Source: Butyricicoccus sp.
Lineage (GTDB): Bacteria; Bacillota; Clostridia; Oscillospirales; Butyricicoccaceae
DNA: 53,515 bases
Direction: 5' to 3'
Assembly (NCBI GenBank): GCA_020025755.1
Contig: JAHHRO010000009.1
Location: forward strand, 1 to 53,515
In this document: in pieces, positions 1 to 8,238 of the stretch
Layout: each line of letters begins with the position of its first letter
Numbering within the stretch: the stretch's first letter is position 1
Made by a program: the position numbers and the translations under genes
Notes under the pieces: model-generated
Database searches by the model: none
The model's input: the letters and a program-made list of their open reading frames with translations, nothing else
Told to the model about the DNA's origin: nothing

Positions 1-116
1 CCGAAAAGAAGGACGAGGTAAAGCCGGACGCTGAAAAGAAGGAAGAAACCAAGTCCGAAACCGAAAAGAAGGACGAAGCACCGGCTGAAAAGACAGAGGC
101 TGCGCCCAAGGCGTAA
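1..116 (+). CDS. C-terminal end of a Lys/Glu-rich protein (partial)
   Basis: The gene enters from outside the window; only the last 37 codons are present, reading in the frame that begins at base 3 and ending in TAA. The tail is low complexity and highly charged, with imperfect repeats of the pattern EKKDE/EKKEE, alternating with Pro and Ala and ending in APKA. Such tails occur on trigger factor, ribosomal proteins and various secreted proteins, so the tail does not identify the family. A strong hairpin terminator follows about 70 bases downstream. Confidence 0.7.
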   Translation, partial: EKKDEVKPDAEKKEETKSETEKKDEAPAEKTEAAPKA

Positions 117-185
117 GGATAAAAAAATCTCACCGAATTTGATATGTACCCAGAATATGGGATACGTTAAAAATCGTATGACACA

Positions 186-229
186 GATGGATGCTTCCCT
201 GTATTTTACAGGGGACATCCATTTTGTCT
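186..229 (+). terminator. Rho-independent terminator after the partial Lys/Glu-rich gene
   Basis: An inverted repeat pairs ATGGAT with ATCCAT and, inside it, CCCTGT with ACAGGG. It is followed by a T-rich run on the + strand. It suits termination of the gene that ends at base 116. Confidence 0.6.
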
Positions 230-365
230 TTTTCTGGATCTTTCATTTCATTTAAAAGATCTCGGCTGCGTTCTGCGATCATATCGGTCTTCTTGATTTC
301 AAAGTAGTAGGCGGATAGGGCGATCCCTACTGCCGCCCAAGGGTATTTCAGCTTATGTCCTGACT

Positions 366-402
366 GAAAAATACCCTCCTTACTGTATCCAGTAAAGAGG
401 GC
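366..402 (-). terminator. Terminator of ldh
   Basis: On the minus strand a perfect 12-bp stem (CCCTCTTTACTG with CAGTAAGGAGGG) closes a GATA loop and is followed by TATTTTT. It lies about 30 bases past the ldh stop codon. A nearly identical hairpin sits at 13539-13577. Confidence 0.85.
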
Positions 403-428
403 AGATATCAATTGAGAGTAGGATTTTT

Positions 429-1370
429 TTATCGGTTCATGGAGTCGAGCAGCGCGCGGAGCTTTCCGGCAGAGGATTCCAGCTGTTTTTTTTCTTCGTA
501 ATTAAGCGGCAGATCAAGAACGGTTTCAATGCCGTTCTGTCCGACAACGGATGGCAGACCCAGACAGATCTCTCGCACACCGTAGCGGTTTTCGATGACG
601 GAGGAAACCGGCAGGACGGAGTGTTCATTGCGCACGATCGCACGCGCGATCCGCAGGACAGCCATACCAATACCATAATATGTTGCGCCCTTACCATCAA
701 TGATATGATAGGCGGCATCGCGCACATTCTGGTAGATATCATCCAGTACCTTCTGCGAAAATGGCTTTCCGGCAATGCGGCAGTAATCCGGAAGATCCAT
801 ACCTGAAATGTTGGCAGACGACCAGACGGCAAGTTCACTGTCGCCATGCTCACCGATGATGAAAGCGTGTACATTGCGGCTGTCTACATGCAGATGCTGT
901 CCCACCAGATATTTGAGACGCGCGGTATCCAGCACGGTTCCTGTTCCGATGACGCGGCAGGGCGGCAGACCGGAGATCTTCTGCGCAAGGTAGGTGAGCA
1001 GGTCGACCGGATTGGATACGACGAGCAGGATGCAGTCGGGGGCGACTGCCAGCACCGAATTCAAAATACTCTGCAAGATAGCTTCGTTGCGATGTAACAG
1101 GTCGATGCGTGTTTCACCGGGTTTCTGGTTGGCACCAGCGGCAAGGATGATGAGTCCGCAGTCCCTCAGGTCTTCATAGTCTCCGGCGTGCACCGCACAG
1201 GGTTGTGCAAAGGAAACGCCGTGGCTGATGTCCGCAGCTTCGCCGTCGGCCTTGGCGCGGTTGACATCAAGCAGTACGAGTTCGGAAAAGAGCCCGCTGG
1301 TCGCGAGTGTATAGGCAGCAGTCGCACCGACAAAGCCTGTACCGATGACTGCGCATTTTTGTAAGTTCAT
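429..1370 (-). CDS. ldh: L-lactate dehydrogenase
   Basis: NAD-dependent cytosolic enzyme that interconverts pyruvate and L-lactate and reoxidises NADH in fermentation. The 313-residue length is typical. Seen in the sequence: Rossmann motif GTGFVG (residues 10-15), the NAD-selecting Asp35, Arg88 on the substrate loop, Asn120 in SNPVD, Asp148 and Arg151 in the VLDTARL segment, and catalytic His175 in GEHGDSE. All residues needed for the LDH reaction are present; malate dehydrogenase is less likely given the loop sequence KPGETR. The start is ATG after GAGGAGG. It is a single-gene unit reading away from the SLH-protein gene, with its own terminator. LDH genes of Clostridia are often under the redox repressor Rex, but no clear Rex site was found. 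Confidence 0.95.
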   Translation of the reverse strand: MNLQKCAVIGTGFVGATAAYTLATSGLFSELVLLDVNRAKADGEAADISHGVSFAQPCAVHAGDYEDLRDCGLIILAAGANQKPGETRIDLLHRNEAILQSILNSVLAVAPDCILLVVSNPVDLLTYLAQKISGLPPCRVIGTGTVLDTARLKYLVGQHLHVDSRNVHAFIIGEHGDSELAVWSSANISGMDLPDYCRIAGKPFSQKVLDDIYQNVRDAAYHIIDGKGATYYGIGMAVLRIARAIVRNEHSVLPVSSVIENRYGVREICLGLPSVVGQNGIETVLDLPLNYEEKKQLESSAGKLRALLDSMNR

Positions 1371-1735
1371 AACATATTCCTCCTCTTGTATTTAGCGTGT
1401 TTGATTTTTCCGTGATCCATACATGGAAAAAATTTATTTTGTCAGCATCATGCAGATATGATACAATATCAGACAGATCACAGCAGGAGAAATGAGGTAC
1501 GACCCCGTAAGCTGCCTGCGCGATACAGTCAGTGGGGCGATATCGTAAGAGATCATACAGGTTTACTGTTGGCAAAAAAGAAAGTTAACTAAAGCTAACT
1601 GTAAAAATTATAGAAGATCATGTCCATAAAGTCAATGGAGAGAAGCAATAGAAATTCCGCAGCTGAATATACAGAATTCTATACAGGCATGAGAAAATGA
1701 TACATTTGGAAAGATCTTACAAGGAGGAAGTTAAA
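1371..1735. other. Divergent intergenic region between ldh and the SLH-protein gene
   Basis: No gene is supported here. For ldh a possible minus-strand promoter has CTGACA near 1440 and TATGGA about 18 bases on. An imperfect palindrome (GTTAAC-TAAA-GCTAAC, around 1586-1601) resembles half-sites of redox repressors, but its spacing does not match the usual Rex operator. Nothing else is recognised. Confidence 0.35.
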
Positions 1736-2887
1736 ATGAGACGATGGATGCAGAGAACAGTCGTGGGTATTTGTGCGGCAACAGCACTGATGGGCACGGC
1801 ACTTGCGGCAGATTTTACGCACTGTGCAGAGGCACTTCAGGAAATGGAGCTGTTTACTGGAACCAAGCATGGCTATGAACTCGATCGTGCACCGACCCGT
1901 GCCGAGGCGGCAGCGATGCTGGTGCGTCTGCTGGGACGGGAAGAAGACGCAAAGAGTAAAATCTATCCTACCCCGTTTCAGGATGTGCCCAAGTGGGCGG
2001 CACCCTATGTGGGCTGGCTGTATGAAAATAAGCTGACGGTCGGCATGAGCGAGACCAAGTTTGGCACGACCCAGCTTTGCAATGCCCAGCAGTATGCAAC
2101 CTTTTTACTGCGTGCATTGGGCTATGCAGAGGGAGATGGATATACCTACCAGACAGCACTGGACTATGCCAGAACGCTGGGGGTCATTGATGCGGTCAAT
2201 TATGACAGCGGCAAGCAATTTTTGCGCGATCAGATGGTTGCAATGAGTTACACCGCCTTGAGCCGTGAAGTTAAGACGGGGGATGGGATGCTGCTCGATA
2301 CCCTGATCGCAGAGGGCAGCATCCATGCAAAGAAGGCAGCACACACCAAGGCGATCTTTGATGACAACAATGCGTATGCAGAGCTCAAAAACCGAAAGCA
2401 GGATCGAAGTGATACCCTGACAGCCACCGTAAGTGCGGCAAATGGAACGGAGATCGCATACATGGGTAAGGCGGTCAGAGAGGGCGATGATCTCGCTGCT
2501 GAACTGCGCCATGCAGATGCGCTGATCGTCGGTATTTACCAAAAGAATGGGGAGCGATATCAGTTCGCAAATGGAAAGACACAAAAACATCCAATTGCTG
2601 CACCGAATACCATTCCTGTCAGTGCCATTTTGGATCTGACCAACCAAAACGATACATACGCTTATTCGCTTGTACCGTCAGTGCTGAACCGAACGCTCAA
2701 GGGGGATGTCTTAAAGCAAGTATCATACAGTGCCAAGGCAGAAAATGGCGGCATTGGGCGGCAAACCGCACGCGTGCAGATGGATCTCACGATCGGCGGG
2801 AAAAAGGATACCTATAAGGTCGAAATGCGTGTGCAGCCAAACGACGAGCAGGCGTCCCTTTTTGTGCCGGAGGGCATGGAGATCTGA
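1736..2887 (+). CDS. Exported S-layer homology (SLH) domain protein
   Basis: Predicted secreted cell-wall protein of 383 residues. The start is taken at the ATG that follows AAGGAGG with 7-base spacing, which gives a classic signal peptide (MRRWMQRT, a hydrophobic core and a TALA cleavage region). The first half carries SLH-type repeats: the PTRAEAAAMLVRLLG helix, then FQDVPKWAAPYVGWLYENKLTVG and a second ARTLGVID unit. SLH domains bind pyruvylated secondary cell-wall polymers in related organisms. The C-terminal half is not recognised. The next gene, also exported, follows 100 bases downstream in the same direction, so the two may be co-expressed. Confidence 0.8.
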   Translation: MRRWMQRTVVGICAATALMGTALAADFTHCAEALQEMELFTGTKHGYELDRAPTRAEAAAMLVRLLGREEDAKSKIYPTPFQDVPKWAAPYVGWLYENKLTVGMSETKFGTTQLCNAQQYATFLLRALGYAEGDGYTYQTALDYARTLGVIDAVNYDSGKQFLRDQMVAMSYTALSREVKTGDGMLLDTLIAEGSIHAKKAAHTKAIFDDNNAYAELKNRKQDRSDTLTATVSAANGTEIAYMGKAVREGDDLAAELRHADALIVGIYQKNGERYQFANGKTQKHPIAAPNTIPVSAILDLTNQNDTYAYSLVPSVLNRTLKGDVLKQVSYSAKAENGGIGRQTARVQMDLTIGGKKDTYKVEMRVQPNDEQASLFVPEGMEI

Positions 2888-2989
2888 GCAGATCAAATAA
2901 ATTTTTGAAATTTTTCCAGATGCACGGAACTTTTCCAGAAGGCATCCGTCTAACCAGATAAGAAAACACAGCAGAGGAGGATGAACGAT

Positions 2990-4141
2990 ATGAAAAAGAA
3001 TCGAATTTTGGCAATGGGTCTGAGTGCTGCACTCTTGTGCACCAGCAGCGCATTTGCAGCAGAGATGGCAAAGGTTGAGGTCGAACCGGCAGCTGCCGCA
3101 GATCTGGAAAATGTAGGCGTGACTACAGAGAAAGCGCAGCTTGTGCGTATGGGTGAAATGGCAACCGTCAAGGCGGTACAGACAGAGGACAAGATGCAGT
3201 CTGTACTCGTAAAGACCGAAAAGGAAGAGATCCAGCTGAATGTAGACGAGCAGACTTTCGTTGTGAACAATGAGACGGGTGTACCGGCATCGCTGGCGGA
3301 TCTCAAGGCAGGAGACAAGGTGTTTGTATACTATTCTCCGGCTATGACACGCAGCCTGCCGCCACAGGCAGCATGCGAGTTGATCCTTGTAAATGTTGGG
3401 GACAAAACTCCGGCATCGCTCCATGAAGTCGGCACAGTGACCAAGGAGGAAGATGGCAAGTATGCCATTACCACACTGGCAGGAGATATGATCATCCGTA
3501 CCGACGACAAGACCGCGATCTCGGATGTGAAGACGAAAAACATCCTGAAAGCGGAGGATCTCACAAAGGGTACCCGTTTTCTGGCATGGTATGATATGGT
3601 GGCGATGAGCTATCCGGGTCAGGCATATACAGAAAAGCTGGTCGTGCTGCCCCAGACAGGTGATGTGAGTGAACTTTCTGTGATTTCCAAGGAGACAACA
3701 CAAAAGACCGCGCAGGAACTGGAAGATCTGACCCCTGCAAAGCCCACCGAAAAGCCGACCGAGGGAGCAGAACTGACAGTCGTTGCAAACGGCAAAACGC
3801 TTGCAGGCAAGGCAAGCATGAAGGACGGCAAGGCAGTGATCGCTGTGCGCGAGACTGCAGAAGCACTGGGCTGCAAGGTCAGCTATGCGCAGGAGGATGG
3901 CAAGGAGTTTGTCACCATCGAGAATGAGACACGCAAGATGACACTGGAGATCGGTAAGGATCTGTATATCTCCGCAGCTGTCAAGGAAGGCGTGGTCGGT
4001 ATGACTGCACCTGCGACCTATGGCGTTGCACCTTACATCGTAGATGGCAAGACCTATGCACCGGCTGACCTGTTTGAGGCACTGGTTGGCTTTGATACAG
4101 CAGTCAAGGATGGTACAGTGACCATCTCTGCCAAGAAGTAA
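2990..4141 (+). CDS. Exported protein with copper amine oxidase N-terminal-like domain
   Basis: Predicted secreted protein of 383 residues. The second ATG is chosen because AGGAGG abuts the first one and is 9 bases from the second. The N-terminus is a signal peptide (MKKNRIL, hydrophobic core, SSAFA). The last 125 residues match the copper amine oxidase N-terminal domain type common in clostridial surface proteins: ANGKTLAG, AVRETAEALGCKVSY, YIVDGKTYAPADLFEALVGF, then a short end strand. That domain is a wall-associated fold and does not imply amine oxidase activity. The middle region (about residues 30-230) is unrecognised, with a Pro/Thr linker before the final domain. A perfect terminator follows the stop. 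Confidence 0.75.
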   Translation: MKKNRILAMGLSAALLCTSSAFAAEMAKVEVEPAAAADLENVGVTTEKAQLVRMGEMATVKAVQTEDKMQSVLVKTEKEEIQLNVDEQTFVVNNETGVPASLADLKAGDKVFVYYSPAMTRSLPPQAACELILVNVGDKTPASLHEVGTVTKEEDGKYAITTLAGDMIIRTDDKTAISDVKTKNILKAEDLTKGTRFLAWYDMVAMSYPGQAYTEKLVVLPQTGDVSELSVISKETTQKTAQELEDLTPAKPTEKPTEGAELTVVANGKTLAGKASMKDGKAVIAVRETAEALGCKVSYAQEDGKEFVTIENETRKMTLEIGKDLYISAAVKEGVVGMTAPATYGVAPYIVDGKTYAPADLFEALVGFDTAVKDGTVTISAKK

Positions 4142-4145
4142 GAGA

Positions 4146-4183
4146 CAACAAAAAAGGAATCCGAAAGGATTCCTTTTTTGTTG
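4146..4183. terminator. Bidirectional terminator
   Basis: A perfect 17-bp inverted repeat around a GAAA loop, with a T run on each strand. It separates the exported protein gene (+) from the convergent HAD phosphatase gene (-). Confidence 0.95.
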
Positions 4184-4190
4184 CCCAAAA

Positions 4191-4853
4191 TCAAATGGTC
4201 TGGAATTGTGCAATGACCTTTGGCAGGTCGGATACGGTTTCTGCAATGGCATCTGCCTGTGCTTTTTCAAATTCTTCACGCGAACCAAAGCCGTAGAGCA
4301 CACCGATTGCGCGGATATCATATTCATGTGCGCCCAAGATGTCATGATTGCGGTCACCGATCATCAGGATCTCAGAATGGTCAGGGTCGCCGATGCGGCG
4401 CAGCGTATTGGCAATGACCTCACCCTTGGTACCGATTTTGCCGTCCATCGTTGCGCCGGAGATGACCGCGAAATATTGTGCAAGTCCGAACCGTTCCAGA
4501 ATACGCACTGCAAACGGTTCAGGCTTGGAGGTCGCCACACAGAGTGTAAAGCCCTGCGCTTTCAGCTGAGCAAGCAGTTCGGGGATACCGTCATATACAC
4601 GGTTTTCAAACAAGCCTATTTCACCGTATCGGTCGCGGTATACATCGCGGCACTGCGCCGCAGTCTCGCGATCCAGATGATGGTTCTCAATGAAGCCATC
4701 GAGCAGCGGGGGGCCGATATAACAGGTCAGGGTGTCAAGGTCGGCAATCTCGATGCCGCATACGGTGTGCAGTGCCTCGGCAACACATTTGGTGATGCCT
4801 TCTTTGGAGTCGGTCAGTGTACCATCCAAATCAAAAAACAGGGTACGGATCAT
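4191..4853 (-). CDS. HAD-superfamily phosphatase, phosphoglycolate phosphatase-like
   Basis: A 220-residue haloacid dehalogenase-type phosphatase. Motif I is DLDGT (nucleophile Asp8, acid/base Asp10), motif II is in VATSKP, and motif IV is GDRNHD. A helical cap lies between motif I and residue 90, as in the Gph/PpaX group. The natural substrate cannot be read from sequence. The start is the ATG whose bases overlap the dapF stop (ATGA), with GGTGG just upstream; a longer frame extends into dapF but is rejected. The overlap implies translational coupling to dapF, though no shared pathway is evident. Confidence 0.85.
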   Translation of the reverse strand: MIRTLFFDLDGTLTDSKEGITKCVAEALHTVCGIEIADLDTLTCYIGPPLLDGFIENHHLDRETAAQCRDVYRDRYGEIGLFENRVYDGIPELLAQLKAQGFTLCVATSKPEPFAVRILERFGLAQYFAVISGATMDGKIGTKGEVIANTLRRIGDPDHSEILMIGDRNHDILGAHEYDIRAIGVLYGFGSREEFEKAQADAIAETVSDLPKVIAQFQTI

Positions 4854-5689
4854 ACTTCCACCGTCCCTTCGCATACGGTCACGGCAGGACCGGTCATCCA
4901 AACGGTTTCATCGGTATACCGAATGGTGAGATCGCCGCCGCGCAGATGCACCAGAATATCGGTGTCTTTCTTGCAGTGCCCGTTCAGGACAGCGGCGACC
5001 GCCGCTGCGCACGTTCCCGTACCACATGCCCAAGTCTCACCGCTTCCACGCTCCCAGACGCGCATTTTCAGCTCGTGTGCGCTCAGTACGTTGATGAACT
5101 CGGTGTTGACCCGCTCGGGAAATGCAGGATGGGTCTCAAAGTCCGGCCCGATGCGCGCAAGGTCGAGGGTATCTACATCGGCTTCCTCAAAGAGGACACA
5201 GTGTGGATTGCCCATGCCAACAGCTGTTGCGGCATAGGTTGTGCCGTTTACGGTGAGCGGTGTGCCAGCCTGTGCAGGCAGGGTGCAGGGGATCTCGCTG
5301 GGGACAAGGATCGCTGCCCCCATATCTACGCGCACCTGCTGTACCTTACCGTTTTCGGGATACAGGGTCAGGTGCTTGATGCCGGACAGTGTCTCAATGG
5401 TGATTTCGGTATGACCGTCCACCATCCCGTAATCATAAAGATATTTGCCGACACAGCGGATGCCATTTCCGCACATTTTGCCCTCGCTGCCATCGGCATT
5501 GAACATACGCATTTTTGCATCTGCCACAGCAGAAGGGCAAATCAAAATGATGCCGTCACTGCCGACCCCGAAATGCACATCGGACAAACGGGCGGCAAGT
5601 GCGTTGGGATCGGGAATGGTTTGCTCGAAGCAATTAAAATACAGATAGCTGTTTCCGCAGCCCTGCATTTTGGTAAATGAAAGTTTCAT
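4850..5689 (-). CDS. dapF: Diaminopimelate epimerase
   Basis: Converts LL-diaminopimelate to meso-diaminopimelate in the cytosol for lysine and peptidoglycan synthesis, without a cofactor. The 279-residue length is normal. The two catalytic cysteines are visible: Cys73 in MCGNGIRC and Cys222 in ACGTGTCA. Conserved GVGSDG (about residues 41-46), NADGSE (64-69) and GNPHC (160-164) segments are also present. It is the first gene of a two-gene unit with the HAD phosphatase. A meso-DAP dehydrogenase lies elsewhere in the window, so two routes to meso-DAP may coexist. Confidence 0.95.
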   Translation of the reverse strand: MKLSFTKMQGCGNSYLYFNCFEQTIPDPNALAARLSDVHFGVGSDGIILICPSAVADAKMRMFNADGSEGKMCGNGIRCVGKYLYDYGMVDGHTEITIETLSGIKHLTLYPENGKVQQVRVDMGAAILVPSEIPCTLPAQAGTPLTVNGTTYAATAVGMGNPHCVLFEEADVDTLDLARIGPDFETHPAFPERVNTEFINVLSAHELKMRVWERGSGETWACGTGTCAAAVAAVLNGHCKKDTDILVHLRGGDLTIRYTDETVWMTGPAVTVCEGTVEV

Positions 5690-5874
5690 AAATAAAAGCT
5701 CCTGTTTTTTGCATTTGATTCCATGATAAACGGTTTTACAGAGCGCGTCAAGTTGGTTTTTCTGGGAAGGTCGGCAGCAAAAGACAGATTTTTACAAATT
5801 GCATAGAAAGATCGCCAGAAGAAAGGTGATCCTTGTGGATTGCTGAGAACTGCAAACAAGGCACACTTCCAAAC

Positions 5875-5903
5875 TGGACAAAGTTAAAATTTGCGCATAT
5901 AAT
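5875..5903 (+). promoter_or_regulatory. Promoter of glnN
   Basis: -35 TGGACA and -10 TATAAT separated by exactly 17 bases. This predicts a leader of about 80 bases before glnN. The remaining intergenic sequence after dapF shows no gene and no recognisable riboswitch. Confidence 0.7.
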
Positions 5904-5992
5904 GAATCTTATAATGCATAGAAAATCACTGGCCGTGTACAAATGCAGGCTGGAAATCAAAATTTGTTTGGATGTAAAATAGGAGGCATACC

Positions 5993-8107
5993 ATGAGCAA
6001 AGTACCTGAACTATTCGGCAGCATGGTGTTTAATGAATCTGTGATGAAGGAGCGTCTGCCGAAGGACGTGTTCAAGGCACTCGGACGTACCATTTTGGAG
6101 GGCACGGCACTCGATCCGACGGTTGCAAATATCGTAGCCAATGCGATGAAGGACTGGGCGATCAGTAAGGGCGCGACCCATTATACCCATTGGTTCCAGC
6201 CTATGACGGGAGTCACGGCGGAAAAGCATGACTCATTTATCACGCCGGGCATCGAAAGCGGTGTCATCATGGAGTTTTCCGGCAAAGAACTTATCAAGGG
6301 CGAGCCGGATGCCTCCTCGTTCCCGTCGGGCGGTCTGCGTGCGACTTTTGAGGCGCGCGGCTATACGGCATGGGATCCGACCTCCTACGCATTCATTAAG
6401 GACAATACGCTGTGTATTCCAACCGCGTTCTGTTCCTATACCGGACAAATTTTGGATAAAAAAACACCGCTCCTGCGCTCGATGGATGCGATCTCCATTC
6501 AGGCATGCCGCGTCTTGCGCCTGTTTGGCAAGGAGTGCAAGCGCGTCAATACTACCGTTGGACCAGAGCAGGAATATTTCCTGATCAACAAAGCCGATTA
6601 TGCCAAGCGTCCTGATCTCATCCTGACCGGACGCACCCTGTTTGGTGCGTCTGCACCCAAGGGACAGGAGATGGATGACCATTATTTTGGCTCTATCCGT
6701 CCGCGTGTTAAGAAGTTTATGGCGGAACTGGATGAGGAGCTTTGGAAGCTCGGCATCTATTCCAAGACAGAACATAACGAGGTTGCACCCTGCCAGCACG
6801 AAATGGCACCAATTTTTGAGACTTCCAATATCGCGGTCGATCACAATCAGCTGACGATGGAGGTCATGAAGAAGGTGGCAGACCGCAATGGGTTTGTGTG
6901 TCTGCTGCATGAAAAACCGTTTGCTGGAATCAATGGTTCAGGCAAGCACAACAACTGGTCTCTTTCTACCGATCGCGGCGAAAACCTGCTCGAACCGGGC
7001 AGCACACCGTCCTCCAATGCACAGTTCCTGCTGTTCCTGACCGCTACCATCAAGGCGGTAGACGAGTATCAGGATCTCCTGCGTCTGTCTGCGGCGAGTG
7101 CAGGCAATGACTATCGTCTGGGTGCGCACGAAGCACCGCCAGCCGTGATCTCCATGTATATCGGTGATGAACTGGGCGCGGTAGTGGATGCGATCGTATC
7201 GGGTGCGAACTATACCGATGCCAAAAAGACCAATATGGATATCGGTGTCACAGCTTTGCCCGATATCCCCAAGGATACCTCGGATCGCAACCGCACCTCA
7301 CCCTTTGCCTTTACGGGCAATAAGTTTGAGTTCCGTATGCCGGGATCTGCGTTCAATGTGGCATGCACCAACACGATCATCAATACTGCGGTTGCAGAAT
7401 CCTTGAGACAGTTTGCGGATGAACTCGGTAAGGCGGAAAACTTTGAACAGGCACTTTCCGAACTGATCGTGCGCGAGATCAAGGCGCACCGGCGCATTGT
7501 GTTCAATGGCAATGGTTATGATGATGCATGGCTGGCTGAGGCGAAGAAGCGCGGTTTGCACAATCTGCCTTCCACACCGGAAGCGTTGTCCCACTATACG
7601 GACAAGAAGAATTTGCAGCTGTTTACGCGCCATAATATCTATACGCCAGTAGAAGTAGGTTCCCGTGAGGAGATCCTGCTGGAGGAGTACGGAAAGACCA
7701 TCCATATCGAAGCCCTGACCATGCTGGACATGCTGCAAAAACTGATCCTGCCTGCATGTATGCGCTACGCAAAGGATGTGGCAGAGGGCGTTGCGCTGAA
7801 AAAGCAGATCGGGCTGGAAGCACCGGTCGAACTGGAACTTGTGCGTGACCTGACAGAAAAGACTGCCGCACTGAGCAAGGCGAAAGATGTGCTTGCGGAA
7901 AAAGTGGAGGGCGCGAAGCATGTGCTGGATCACGCGCTGTCTGCTGCGCCCGGAAGTGTTGGTGCGCGTACGAAGTCGCGATATTATTACGATGAGGTAC
8001 TGCCTGCAATGGAGGAGACCCGTAAAATCGCGGACGCACTCGAAAGCATCGTGGCAAAGGAATATTGGCCGTTCCCGACCTATAGCGATCTGCTGTTCTA
8101 TGTATAA
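5993..8107 (+). CDS. glnN: Glutamine synthetase, type III
   Basis: ATP-dependent ligation of ammonia to glutamate in the cytosol. The 704-residue length is that of type III enzymes (about 700), much longer than GSI (about 450). The sequence shows the type III N-terminal region, FPSGGLRATFEARGY, GPEQEYFL with the metal-binding glutamates, EHNEVAPCQHE, the nucleotide-loop region NGSGKHNNWS and RLGAHEAPP. A coiled helical C-terminal extension (about residues 600-690) is also typical of type III. AGGAGG stands 7 bases before ATG. It is transcribed alone from its own promoter. NfnAB and amino-acid carriers elsewhere in the window fit a nitrogen-assimilation theme. Confidence 0.96.
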   Translation: MSKVPELFGSMVFNESVMKERLPKDVFKALGRTILEGTALDPTVANIVANAMKDWAISKGATHYTHWFQPMTGVTAEKHDSFITPGIESGVIMEFSGKELIKGEPDASSFPSGGLRATFEARGYTAWDPTSYAFIKDNTLCIPTAFCSYTGQILDKKTPLLRSMDAISIQACRVLRLFGKECKRVNTTVGPEQEYFLINKADYAKRPDLILTGRTLFGASAPKGQEMDDHYFGSIRPRVKKFMAELDEELWKLGIYSKTEHNEVAPCQHEMAPIFETSNIAVDHNQLTMEVMKKVADRNGFVCLLHEKPFAGINGSGKHNNWSLSTDRGENLLEPGSTPSSNAQFLLFLTATIKAVDEYQDLLRLSAASAGNDYRLGAHEAPPAVISMYIGDELGAVVDAIVSGANYTDAKKTNMDIGVTALPDIPKDTSDRNRTSPFAFTGNKFEFRMPGSAFNVACTNTIINTAVAESLRQFADELGKAENFEQALSELIVREIKAHRRIVFNGNGYDDAWLAEAKKRGLHNLPSTPEALSHYTDKKNLQLFTRHNIYTPVEVGSREEILLEEYGKTIHIEALTMLDMLQKLILPACMRYAKDVAEGVALKKQIGLEAPVELELVRDLTEKTAALSKAKDVLAEKVEGAKHVLDHALSAAPGSVGARTKSRYYYDEVLPAMEETRKIADALESIVAKEYWPFPTYSDLLFYV

Positions 8108-8119
8108 GTACGGCTGGAG

Positions 8120-8181
8120 TTGACAATGATACGATTTTATTAGAAAATATAGGGAGTAACAGTTAGGCTGCTGCTCCCTAT
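8120..8181 (+). promoter_or_regulatory. Possible promoter and leader hairpin of the apbE operon
   Basis: TTGACA lies just after glnN with a poor -10 (GAAAAT) 17 bases later. Directly after it is an inverted repeat, ATAGGGAG with CTCCCTAT (8149-8181), whose 3' side has no T run. It could be a leader structure or a weak glnN terminator. Confidence 0.35.
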
Positions 8182-8238
8182 TGCTGTATGGAAGAGAGCA
8201 TACCCTATCAAAACCCTTGAAATCAGAGGAAGAATATT

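Larger units (their letters stand above)
130..411 (-). other. Intergenic stretch with a possible gene remnant
   Basis: No convincing gene is seen between the two terminators here. The minus strand is open for 93 codons and its middle part reads like protein: a hydrophobic stretch (YPWAAVGIALSAYYF) followed by a charged helix-like segment. However, the only usable start is TTG, there is no Shine-Dalgarno site, the first codons lie inside the ldh terminator and the last ones inside the opposing terminator. It may be a decayed gene or a chance frame. I do not recognise the sequence. Confidence 0.25.

Noticed and set aside
1586..1601. Possible Rex operator upstream of ldh
   Set aside because: The half-sites are two bases further apart than in the usual Rex site and the match is imperfect, so regulation by Rex is not claimed.
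2723..4357. A 544-codon minus-strand open frame
   Set aside because: It lies antisense to two good genes with signal peptides and ribosome sites. Its product is Cys/His/Leu-rich, typical of a shadow frame, and it crosses a bidirectional terminator.
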